From contig NZ_FNTA01000004.1 in NCBI RefSeq assembly GCF_900105055.1, positions 372,001-436,000 of the forward strand: 64,000 bases of DNA, given 5' to 3'. Made by a program: the position numbers and the translations under genes. The notes under the pieces were generated by a model, which saw only the letters and a list, made by a program, of their open reading frames with translations, ran no database searches and was not told where the DNA came from. The stretch is from Amycolatopsis lurida. Its GTDB lineage: Bacteria; Actinomycetota; Actinomycetes; Mycobacteriales; Pseudonocardiaceae. Positions 33,752-41,900 of this stretch are shown in pieces; within the stretch, counting starts at the first letter, position 1, and each line of letters opens with the position of its first letter.

Positions 33752-34677
33752 CATCTCGCCGGACTTCCGCCAGGAACCAGCGGAAACCAGCTCGCGCCAC
33801 AACAAAACCCACGAAACGGGCATCGGGATCTTTCAGCAAAACCAATGACGTGCCTGCGCAAGAAATCAGACAGGGAGACAAAATTCTCGGAGTTGATACA
33901 CGAATTGCCTTTATAGGGCTTGTTTTTGCTTGCGTCGCCGCAATTGTAGCTACGTGCACCTACTTCGCTCCCCCACCTGCGCCTCCGCCTCAAACCCGAG
34001 ATGGCCAAGTGACAATGACACTCGGCACAACCTCCTACATGTACCCCAAAGAAGGGGTGCTGCCCATGACAGCCCCGCCACGCTACCCATCAACCGAGAA
34101 TACTCAACATTGTGACGAATGGTACGATTGGGCGGTAGCAAACTCAGCCGCCATGATCGGTAATTCCGTGGAAATTGAAGTCAATGCCAACGTCACGTCG
34201 CCGATCACGGTGAAAAATATTGCAATTCGGACAATATCGAAAGCTCGACTAGCCGGCAATGACCGCATTAAATGCCAATATGGCGCCGGAGGCGAACTGG
34301 GAACGAACGTCAAGGTCGATCTGGATTCGCCCGCGCCAAGGCTTCCAATGGATATTGACGCCGATGGTGAGCCGGAGACCACGATACCCGGCGGCGTCGT
34401 TGTCGTGGAGACCGCGCAGACAGGATACATCACCGTATACTACTCCGGCGAACCCGACCAAGTGTACGGGTCAGTAGTATCCGTAACATACTCAGAGAAC
34501 GGAATCGAGAAAACGAATACCTTTGGCTCGGCCAACTCGCCAATCTATCTGGCCACCCAGGCGGAATCAGTATCGCCAAACGAAAAACAATTCGACTGGG
34601 ATTTCTGCGTTAACACCTGGAGGTCAGCGCCGAGTTTTGATTCACTCGTCGGCACCATACCCTGCCGTGGACATTAG
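33742..34677 (+). CDS. Membrane-anchored exported protein, unknown function, low GC
   Basis: In this 311-residue protein residues 1-35 are basic (arginine and lysine rich), residues 54-75 are one transmembrane helix (IAFIGLVFACVAAIVATCTYF), followed by a proline spacer (APPPAPPPQ) and an exported domain of about 230 residues with four cysteines (HCDEWY, KCQYG, DFCVN, PCRGH). A bacterial Ig-like beta fold is plausible. GC is about 47% over 34141-34260, far below the rest, so it has come from another source. GGGAGAAGA precedes the ATG. It matches no family I know. Confidence 0.55.
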   Translation: MPMTSRRTSARNQRKPARATTKPTKRASGSFSKTNDVPAQEIRQGDKILGVDTRIAFIGLVFACVAAIVATCTYFAPPPAPPPQTRDGQVTMTLGTTSYMYPKEGVLPMTAPPRYPSTENTQHCDEWYDWAVANSAAMIGNSVEIEVNANVTSPITVKNIAIRTISKARLAGNDRIKCQYGAGGELGTNVKVDLDSPAPRLPMDIDADGEPETTIPGGVVVVETAQTGYITVYYSGEPDQVYGSVVSVTYSENGIEKTNTFGSANSPIYLATQAESVSPNEKQFDWDFCVNTWRSAPSFDSLVGTIPCRGH

Positions 34678-34742
34678 AAGTACAGACCAATTCATTTAAC
34701 TCATCAGAGTCTGACGATTACGGCCCTGCCTACGTCAGACTT

Positions 34743-35190
34743 GTGGGTCCCGAAAACGGGGTCACATACCGCTTTCACGCTGCAGTGCCGTCCCAGCGCG
34801 CTCATTCCCCTCGACCAGACACGCACCGGCGGGCTGGTGACCCTGCTCGGCGCTACGTCGGCGTTTTCATCGTCGAGACCGGCGGTAGGGTCTTCCTGGT
34901 GGATGAGTTCGCGCTAGGGCGCCTGACCGACTCGACATCGAAGAGCTCTGCAAGGACCTCTTCGAGATCGTTCTCGACTGTCCACTGGCCCGCTGAGGCT
35001 GTCAACTACGTGCTCAATGAGATCACCGGCGTCGAAACACCTGAACCGCGCAAGCTACGCCGCGCGATCAACATGCTACGAGGAAACTGTCAAAACTCGT
35101 CGTCGGCGATGCGGCAGCCCAGCACACCACTATCCTGGGGATGCCCAGTTTCGGTCCGGCTGCGGGAAGGTCGAGTTTCAACGACTGATC
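34743..35190 (+). pseudogene. Degraded gene with several frameshifts
   Basis: Coherent protein-like segments alternate between frames on the plus strand: VGVFIVETGGRVFLVDEFAL near 34858-34920, LDIEELCKDLFEIVLDCPLA near 34933-34990, EAVNYVLNEITGVETPEP near 34993-35050, and KLVVGDAAAQHTTILGMPSF near 35100-35160. At least three shifts separate them. The original protein is not recognised. No single frame here encodes a credible product. Confidence 0.35.
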
Positions 35191-35392
35191 CACAAACTGC
35201 CCGTTCACTCGCTCATGTAGCTGAAGAGCGGCTGCAAGGTAGTCCCACAGACCGAGGAGCTCGGACTCCGTCTGCTCCACTCCGACCTTCGCGCGCCACC
35301 CCGAGGCGCCGGTGCGATGCCAGACAGCCGAAGACCTTCCACCGCAAGATCAGATGGTCGCGGTGGCTACGTCGCTGCGGAATAGTCTGGGC

Positions 35393-36172
35393 ATGCGCAA
35401 CCGAAACTTTCGAAGCACGCTCGAGCAACGCATCGCACAGCACGTCCGACGGGGGAGCCGATAGCGCTGGCGTCCGCGTCGGCAGCGGCGATTACCCGGG
35501 TCCTGCTCAAACGCGTTACTTCGCAGCCCGGGCGAACACCACTGTTCCACATGCGTGATACGCAGATCACCGGTGCGCTCGAACTACAGCATACGTCCCT
35601 CGGAATCCCACTCCTGTTCGAGAACTGCACCTTCGACGAGCCGGTGACTATTCGGGAGAGCGAGGTGAAGGTGCTGGAGTTCCGCTCGTGCACCCTGCCG
35701 GCCTTCAAAGGCCAGGCTCTGCGGGTGGCTGGTGACCTTGCCCCCACCGACACCCACATTTGGGTCGATCGAACTTTTCGGCGCGCAGATCGGTGGCCAG
35801 CTCTGGCTCACCGACTCACACGTGGAGAGCCCGAACTCGGACTCCTACGCCATCAAAGCGCCGAGCATCCACGTCACGGGGGGTTTCTACGCCAGGCGAC
35901 TTACTGCTATCGGTGGCGTCAACCTCTGGGGCGCCGACATCGGCGCGAGTCTAGATCTCCACGGCTCCACTCTTTCAACCACCGACCACCCGGCGCTTCG
36001 TACGCATGCGCTCGCCGCGCGCCTGGACGTCAACATCACGAACTGTCGGATCGAAGGGGGGATCGACCTGTTCGGTGCACGGGTCGGCGGCCAGCTCTGG
36101 CTTGAGGCAGAGATGCCAGCCGCCGTCTTACAGATGCGTTCGGCACAGCGGCGACCGCTCAGGCATGTGTGA
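35393..36172 (+). pseudogene. Pentapeptide-like/beta-helix repeat protein, two opposite frameshifts
   Basis: The gene starts at ATG 35393 (NRNFRSTLEQRIAQHVRRG). After the G5 run at 35451-35455 the frame moves by one (a missing base): IALASASAAITRVLLKRV, then ALELQHTSLGIPLLFENCTF. At the TTT at 35759-35761 an extra base restores the first frame: GSIELFGAQIGGQLWL, RLTAIGGVNLWGADIGASLD, GGIDLFGARVGGQLWL. The repeats match a pentapeptide-like right-handed beta-helix family of actinobacteria, whose members are usually longer (over 400 residues), so the 3' part is probably lost too. The two homopolymer indels could be real decay or a sequencing artefact. Confidence 0.6.
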
Positions 36173-36507
36173 TTCTAGGCGGCAAGTCTGTTGTCGTGAT
36201 CGAGGCCGGGCACTGGCTGGGCTTTCGCCGCGCACACCGCGAGTTTCGGCGCTAACCGTGCTGGTCAACGACGTCGAACGAGCAGCCGGCCGAGTAGATC
36301 GTGATCAAGGGCGATAAGGCCGTGGTAAGTCACCAATCCATAGCAGGTACGACGTTGGGCAAGACAGGAAGGCAGCGGACCCACCCGAGTGAGCTCTCTC
36401 ATGCGGCTACTCGATGCGACACTCGGAATTAGCCTCAACTGCCGCGATGGCTGGTGACTACAGCAGTCGTCATCGCGCCAAGTCCAGGCGTGTGGATAGT
36501 GAGCAGC
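36173..36507. other. Stretch with no gene, left of attR
   Basis: I see no coding sequence with credible composition and no RNA. It lies between the end of the pseudogene and the right attachment repeat. Confidence 0.4.
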
Positions 36508-36523
36508 TCCCCCCTCGGACACA
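36508..36523 (+). repeat. Right attachment core (attR)
   Basis: Perfect 16-bp copy of the tRNA-Leu 3' end (27927-27942). The tRNA body upstream is missing, as expected of an attR site. Confidence 0.8.
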
Positions 36524-36530
36524 TGATCAA

Positions 36531-36552
36531 GCCCCTGAACAGGGGCTTTTTT
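36531..36552 (+). terminator. Rho-independent terminator, originally of tRNA-Leu
   Basis: GCCCCTG-AA-CAGGGGC is followed by six T. It starts 8 bases after the right att core, the distance expected for a tRNA terminator. Confidence 0.85.
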
Positions 36553-36594
36553 CTTTGCCTGCTTGCTTCGAGGCGTAATACGCAGGTCAGCGTT

Positions 36595-36620
36595 GTGGGG
36601 GCTCAAGTCCCTCTCTGACA
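36595..36620 (+). repeat. Diverged second copy of the tRNA-Leu 3' end (old att site)
   Basis: GTGGGGG-CTCAAGT-CCC matches the T arm and acceptor of tRNA-Leu with a few changes and one gap (about 23 of 27 positions). It lies 72 bases right of attR. It may be an older attachment site or the left end of a second island. Confidence 0.5.
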
Positions 36621-36762
36621 TGCTCGCCGTTCGTCAGGTTCCTGCGGAGAGACCTTGTCTACGTCGACCTGGCACGCCAGCCTAGCCGACCCCTACCATC
36701 GAATGCAGGTAGAGGCAAGGCCGATCGCCGAAGCAGGCGCTGACACCCACCGAGGTCGATCC

Positions 36763-37614
36763 TCACTGTGCCGACGTCTTGTTCACGACCGTGAAGACTA
36801 GATTGAGCACGGCAACCGGGACGAAGATGAAGAACCACCACTTCAAACTCTTCAAGCACGCCCCCCTCAGCCAGTTTGAGCTTCGGCTGCAGATGCCAGA
36901 ACTCGTTGCCGCCCACGCCAAGACGAACCCCAACGTCGCGAGGTACTGAAGAACTGTTTGCGCCGTACCGTCCAGCAAGACCGCAACCGCCGTTAGCGCG
37001 ATCGCAGCGATGAACGCAACCATTGCGAACCTGGTCGCAGCGACGACCCGCTCAAGGCCCTCTGCGACGTCGGTGCGCGTGGAACCAATCCCTCGCTCTA
37101 CTTGGCGGTCATCAACGGGTTCTTTGAGGCGGGCTTGCCTGATCCGGCGCCATGCGGCCGCCGCCGCAGCCGGCAACTGCTGAAGTACAGATAGCGGCGG
37201 ACGAGGGTATCCGCGCTGGTATAGCAGCGTTGCCCCGGCCGGTCGCAGCCTCAGCATTCCCACCCCATGTTCGGGACGATCGATGATCACGTTGCCCTGG
37301 CCGAAGGTCTGCCATCGTCGGATGTTCGGATTCACCGAGTGTCCAAACCGGTAGCTTCGCCGGCTGTTGTGATGCCTGCACCGGGACCACTCGCCCGGCA
37401 CCCAGTTCCGACATTCCCACCCACGGCTGGTCTTGGGGTAAGCGCAGTGCACCAGCCAGCGCCCCCGTAAGAACCAGACGACAATCGAGATCGCCGCTAC
37501 GTAGATCGGGAACAAAAGGCCGATCCACAACGGCCAAGGCACGGCGGACACGGACCCGAGCTGGTTCGACACCCACTGCAAGGTCGATGGCAACAGCGAC
37601 AGATAGTCGTTCAA
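36763..37614 (-). CDS. Membrane protein, unknown function
   Basis: The 283-residue protein has one helix near residues 25-50 (PLWIGLLFPIYVAAISIVVW), a basic cytosolic part with paired Cys/His (CRHHNSRR, near 78), and about three more helices from residue 195 to 275 (FAMVAFIAAIALTAVAVLL, LATLGFVLAWAAT, WWFFIFVPVAVLNLVF). It has no recognisable family. It is the first gene to the right of the tRNA att sites. Confidence 0.55.
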   Translation of the reverse strand: MNDYLSLLPSTLQWVSNQLGSVSAVPWPLWIGLLFPIYVAAISIVVWFLRGRWLVHCAYPKTSRGWECRNWVPGEWSRCRHHNSRRSYRFGHSVNPNIRRWQTFGQGNVIIDRPEHGVGMLRLRPAGATLLYQRGYPRPPLSVLQQLPAAAAAAWRRIRQARLKEPVDDRQVERGIGSTRTDVAEGLERVVAATRFAMVAFIAAIALTAVAVLLDGTAQTVLQYLATLGFVLAWAATSSGICSRSSNWLRGACLKSLKWWFFIFVPVAVLNLVFTVVNKTSAQ

Positions 37615-38245
37615 CTCGCCCTCCCCGGCGGCGCAACACTAAGGTCGACTACTAGCTGTACTTGACCAATCGCGCTTCGGAAATCCGCCAGCAGAAGAAC
37701 TGTAAGTCATCAGTTGCGCACGTGACGTAGTCGCCGTGATTGCGGTCGTAACTCTGGTGACTGGCGGGGCGAGCTGTGGTCATGTGGGTGACAACGGGTA
37801 ACTGATCGATCCCACATCGCCTGAGTTTCGAGCCGGAGCCGCCAGCCCGGACCTCACTGCAGCGGCGGCATCAGTCTGAGGACCGCAGCCGGGCGCACAG
37901 TAATCCACTCTGACGGGCCACGGCCAGATAACGACGGACCACCACGTTTGTTCGACTCGCACGACGTCGACGCCACTGACCAGCCGAGAGTCCCGCTCAG
38001 CGAACATCCACCACATCTATGGCGCATACACAGGTCAGCTCCATGACATGCAGGCACCGAACCCACCAGCTCGCGCTGCGCTTGCGCACTCAACAACGTT
38101 GTCACGCTACATGAACCTGACTGTCTAGCTCAGCCAGCCTGCCTCGGGTAACTACATTCTGCGGACCGACATTATTCAGCGGCAATACCAACTCGCGAAC
38201 TGGCCACCGGGGAACGCCCGTGAGTTCCCCTGTTGAACTTTTGGT
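37615..38245. other. Stretch with no gene seen
   Basis: About 630 bases lie between two minus-strand genes. Short open frames here have poor codon bias and no start signals. No repeat or RNA structure stands out. Confidence 0.4.
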
Positions 38246-41200
38246 TCAGAACGTTCGGTGTACGTTGTCAGGCAGGTCATCCATTGGCCAAGCTCGCACC
38301 GAAAGGCGGGCAGCAAGCGTCTCGAAGAAGCGCTGTTCCCGCCAGAGACCGCGGTTACCAATGACGTAAATCCGTCGTTTCGCCCGGGACACCGCGACAT
38401 TGAGCAGGTTCGGTGTTTCCGCTGCCCACTCTCGAGCTCGAACCTTACGTGGCGCACTGCCCAGAACGAGGATGATCACGTTCGACTCCTGGCCCTGTAC
38501 GGTGTGTACCGTACCGACGTTTTCTCTGGCAAACGTCCAGCCGAGTCGGTTGCTGGAGACCCCCGTGGCTCCCCGGACTGTGTCACGGAACGGGCTGATC
38601 ACACGGATCTCCTCGGGAGCAATGCCATCCCGTTTCAGCTCGTCGAGCAAGTGGGCTAATGCTTTGCCCTCTTCAGGCACCCAGTTGTCAGACGATGGGC
38701 CGCGCACATCGATCCATGCACTGTGGCCGGGATAGTCACCCTTGACCTGGGTTCCGTAGATCATTAGGTCGCCACCGTAGGCTATATCGTTCGAGATGCC
38801 GAACATCAATCGTTCGCAGCGTCGATGCACCCGTAGTGGCGCGCCAACCCATACCCGACCGTTGCCATCCGGTTCCGGAAGCGACGTGCCGAACCGAGCC
38901 GAACGATCGGCAAGCCGCTGTACCGAGGCGTTTTCCGGCGTCCACTGCTCGTCGACGCGATGGTTGCGCCTCAACGCGTGCTGCGCGGACAGGGGCAATG
39001 GCACAATCGGCTTCAGCTGCTGCGGGTCTCCGACGATCACGCTGCGTCGAGCACGCCAGATCCCACCGAGTGCCTGTTGCGGCGTTGCCTGACCGGCCTC
39101 ATCGATGAACAACCATCCGAACGTTTCACGCTCAAGACCGCGAAACAGGTGCGGCAGCGAGGCAAAGGTGGTGGAAACAACCGGAACAACGAGGAAGAAG
39201 GATTGCCATACCATGCGCAGTGTCTCAGCCGGCATGCGCAGACCTTCGCGCAACATCGCCATGGCGACGTCGAGGTTGTCCTTCAGCCGGGGCTCCGCAC
39301 CGAGGATAAAGGTCTTGTGCAGACGGAGCGCCTCAAGGAACAGACGATTGCGAGCCTCGGTGTACGCGGCGTCAGCCCACGGCGTGCAGAGTTGGAACTC
39401 TTCATCTGTGGCGAAATCCGCCCGATACGGAAGGCGCTCCGGCCACCGCGCGCGGGCCTGCGCAAGCTGGTTTTCCAACGCGGCGATTTCATGCAGGGTC
39501 TTCTGCAGCCTGACCTCGTGCCGCCGCTGCGCGGTGCTGGCCTCCCCCACCGCAGCCCTATGGATGGCCACTGTCGATCGGACGGCCTCGACAGCCGCCT
39601 TCGCGTCATCGAGTGCTCTGTCGAGTTTACGGCGTTTCGTGTCCCACTCACGTCCAGCACGAAAGAAAGTAGAGAGGGACACCCAGAAGTTGGGTTGGCG
39701 CGCCGCGTGCTCGTCGCATGCTTCGCCGGCATCCGCGGCCTTCTTCTCCACAACTACCAGCTTGGCGTTCGCTTCGGCGAGGGCTGCGGTGTGGTGTGCG
39801 GTTGCCGTGCGTGCCGCGTCGACAGTGGCTCGTAAATCGACGAGTCCTGCCTTGCGAGGGACGAGTCGATCAATCACATCAGCGGCCTGCTGCCGCTGGG
39901 CTGTTAACTCGTCGACCTCGGCACGCACCTGCTTGAACCGACGCACAGATTCTGCCCAGATGTCCGCGGTCAGCGGGCGCGCGGCCGCGTCTTCGAGGAT
40001 CTCTTTCATGCCCTTAATCGGCGCCGGCTGCTCCGGCGCTGAAGCGCTGCCCCCACCAGCCTGGTCACCCCACCAGAAACGCTTGACAAACGTACCGCGG
40101 TTGCTCCGTTTCCCGAGCTTGGCCGCGATCAACCCCCACGCTTCTGCCCCGAGCACATTGCTGGCCAGCTCGGTGAAGTAGTCGGCTCCGCAAGCCGCGT
40201 CCTCTGCTCCACGCACCGCATCAATTCCAGGGATCTCCATGGTGATGTTGGCCGCTGCCTTGTTGCCCGCGGTCGCGACCACGATTTCGGAACCGGTCAG
40301 CTCTGGTCGAAGCCAGTGCACAGTCGCGGTGTACTTCGGCCTCAACGGGACTCGATCGGTCCGCTCGGCGAATGCATCGGTCGGATGCGCCACCCGTAGG
40401 TCGACGATGCGCTGGGCACGGTCGACGACAACGGCGGCCACCACGTCGCGCAACATGGTCGTCTTGCCGGTGCCGGGTGGTCCGTTCACCGCGAAAACTC
40501 CGGACGCCGAGGCGAACTCGCCCATGATCTCGTTGACCGCGAACTGCTGACTCACCGCCAAGGGCCTATCGATCGCGGTCGGCCACCGTCCTCCGGGAAT
40601 GTGCTTCGGCGCGACCTTGCCCACGACAGTCTCGGGGAACGAGCGCACATCGATCCGATTGCCGACCGGAATGGAGGCTGTGTCGGCCAGGTAAGAGTCG
40701 ATCCCGGGACCGACATCACCGTCCCGCACCGCGGCCTCTATACGGAGTAGGTCATCGGAGATGAAGCTGTTCAGGAAGTTCTGTTCTGACGCCTCGTCCG
40801 CGGTGCGTTGGTGGACCTGAACGCACTTCACCCGTACCCCTTCGACCTTGAGCAGGTCAGTCACGTCCAACGCTGCACCGAGCCGCGACACGAAAGCATG
40901 CACGAGCTGCGGTGTCATCAGCGGCGGTTCGGATAGTGGCGGCTCGGTAGTCTGCTGGTCAGAAGTGGCTCCCGTGGCTGCGGTTGCCGATTCGGGCTTC
41001 GGTGCCGGCGGGGTAAGCAGCTTCTCCACGAACGTGCCAGCCGCCGCCCCAGCGATACCGCCGATGAGCGGGCCGGCCACGGTGGTCAGAGCGGCTGCCG
41101 TCGTGACCTTGACTGCGTCACCAGTCGCCTTCGCCCCAGTCGTCACCGCATCGGCGGCCGCGCCTTTGAGCTGGCCAAGCACTGCTTTACCAGCCTTGGC

Positions 41201-41737
41201 CGCAAACCCGTTACCCCTCGAGCCGGACCGAACCGGCTTGGGCGGAGCAAGTCGATTGAGCGCTGCGACGAACGCCTTCTCCTCGGTTTTGAATCCCTCC
41301 AGCCAGCCTGGTGCGTCCGGTCCAGGCTTTTGGAGCCTGCTGATCGCCCATGCGCAAGCGGACAAGCAAGGTGAGTCCTCGACCAAGTAGCCTTCGGCGT
41401 CGAGGGTGAACGCGAACATCGCTGTATCCGAGTCGTCGCGTTCTACGAATTCGTTGTTCTCGCGACCGAAAACCGCGGCTAACGCCTCACGCGCAGCGGG
41501 CAAGCCATAGATTCCGCCGTACACGCTGAACTGCCATACTTTACCCTTGGGCAACGCAGCTTTGGCGATCCAATGCCGCTGATCCCAAGGAGCAATATCG
41601 TCGGCTGCCAGGTCCAGTACGATTTCGTCCGCGCCCTGACGTCGGTTCCGTGTCGGGCGCGGCGCGCTCTGCGGACTGAACGTTTCCACTGCCCGCCAAA
41701 ACCGCACCACTTGCGCGGCGCGTGGATCTCCAGCCAT
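38246..41737 (-). CDS. UPF1/DNA2-like superfamily 1 helicase with glycine-zipper insert
   Basis: The 1163-residue protein has an N-terminal domain of unknown type (residues 1-170), then a Gly/Ala-rich hydrophobic segment (185-240) with glycines at 222, 226, 230 and 234 (a GxxxG zipper). The helicase core starts with Walker A GPPGTGKTT near 419-427, interrupted by a coiled-coil insert (about 590-790). The later motifs are FIDEAGQATPQQ, VGDPQQLKPI, HTVQGQESNVIILVLG and NVAVSRAKRRIYVIGN. It probably unwinds or translocates on nucleic acid with ATP. Large helicases of this group are frequent in defence islands. The ATG at 41737 has GGGGG about 8 bases upstream. It is divergent from the HNH gene. 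Confidence 0.8.
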   Translation of the reverse strand: MAGDPRAAQVVRFWRAVETFSPQSAPRPTRNRRQGADEIVLDLAADDIAPWDQRHWIAKAALPKGKVWQFSVYGGIYGLPAAREALAAVFGRENNEFVERDDSDTAMFAFTLDAEGYLVEDSPCLSACAWAISRLQKPGPDAPGWLEGFKTEEKAFVAALNRLAPPKPVRSGSRGNGFAAKAGKAVLGQLKGAAADAVTTGAKATGDAVKVTTAAALTTVAGPLIGGIAGAAAGTFVEKLLTPPAPKPESATAATGATSDQQTTEPPLSEPPLMTPQLVHAFVSRLGAALDVTDLLKVEGVRVKCVQVHQRTADEASEQNFLNSFISDDLLRIEAAVRDGDVGPGIDSYLADTASIPVGNRIDVRSFPETVVGKVAPKHIPGGRWPTAIDRPLAVSQQFAVNEIMGEFASASGVFAVNGPPGTGKTTMLRDVVAAVVVDRAQRIVDLRVAHPTDAFAERTDRVPLRPKYTATVHWLRPELTGSEIVVATAGNKAAANITMEIPGIDAVRGAEDAACGADYFTELASNVLGAEAWGLIAAKLGKRSNRGTFVKRFWWGDQAGGGSASAPEQPAPIKGMKEILEDAAARPLTADIWAESVRRFKQVRAEVDELTAQRQQAADVIDRLVPRKAGLVDLRATVDAARTATAHHTAALAEANAKLVVVEKKAADAGEACDEHAARQPNFWVSLSTFFRAGREWDTKRRKLDRALDDAKAAVEAVRSTVAIHRAAVGEASTAQRRHEVRLQKTLHEIAALENQLAQARARWPERLPYRADFATDEEFQLCTPWADAAYTEARNRLFLEALRLHKTFILGAEPRLKDNLDVAMAMLREGLRMPAETLRMVWQSFFLVVPVVSTTFASLPHLFRGLERETFGWLFIDEAGQATPQQALGGIWRARRSVIVGDPQQLKPIVPLPLSAQHALRRNHRVDEQWTPENASVQRLADRSARFGTSLPEPDGNGRVWVGAPLRVHRRCERLMFGISNDIAYGGDLMIYGTQVKGDYPGHSAWIDVRGPSSDNWVPEEGKALAHLLDELKRDGIAPEEIRVISPFRDTVRGATGVSSNRLGWTFARENVGTVHTVQGQESNVIILVLGSAPRKVRAREWAAETPNLLNVAVSRAKRRIYVIGNRGLWREQRFFETLAARLSVRAWPMDDLPDNVHRTF

Positions 41738-41887
41738 CGATGTCCCCCGCAGCATTCTTTGCTCGAAAAGAAGCAGCCGACACGTTACCGCGCCGAGTAC
41801 TGCCACCGTCGTCAGGGCGAGATCCCGCCACGCCCACTTGGAAAGCTCCCACCAGACGTCGTGTCCCCACTTTGATCGTCATCCCTC

Positions 41888-41893
41888 TAAACT
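41888..41893 (+). promoter_or_regulatory. -10 element of the HNH nuclease gene
   Basis: TAAACT lies 7 bases before the GTG at 41901, so the transcript is probably leaderless. No clear -35 is visible. Confidence 0.45.
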
Positions 41894-41900
41894 CGTGCTC

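Larger units (their letters stand above)
27927..36523. mobile_element. Decayed integrative element at tRNA-Leu (8.6 kb)
   Basis: The element is bounded by a perfect 16-bp direct repeat of the tRNA 3' end. Right after the right copy comes a strong terminator that suits the tRNA, as if the element had been inserted between the two. Cargo: recombinase C-terminal fragment, IS, a trypco2-trypsin-propeller operon, a low-GC membrane protein, and at least two frameshifted genes. The recombinase catalytic half is missing, so it can no longer move by itself. Codon use and GC vary much more than on the left side. Confidence 0.75.

Noticed and set aside
34743..35558. One long plus-strand open frame
   Set aside because: Its translation mixes at least three frames of protein-like sequence and low-quality stretches; it is GC-driven openness over pseudogenes.
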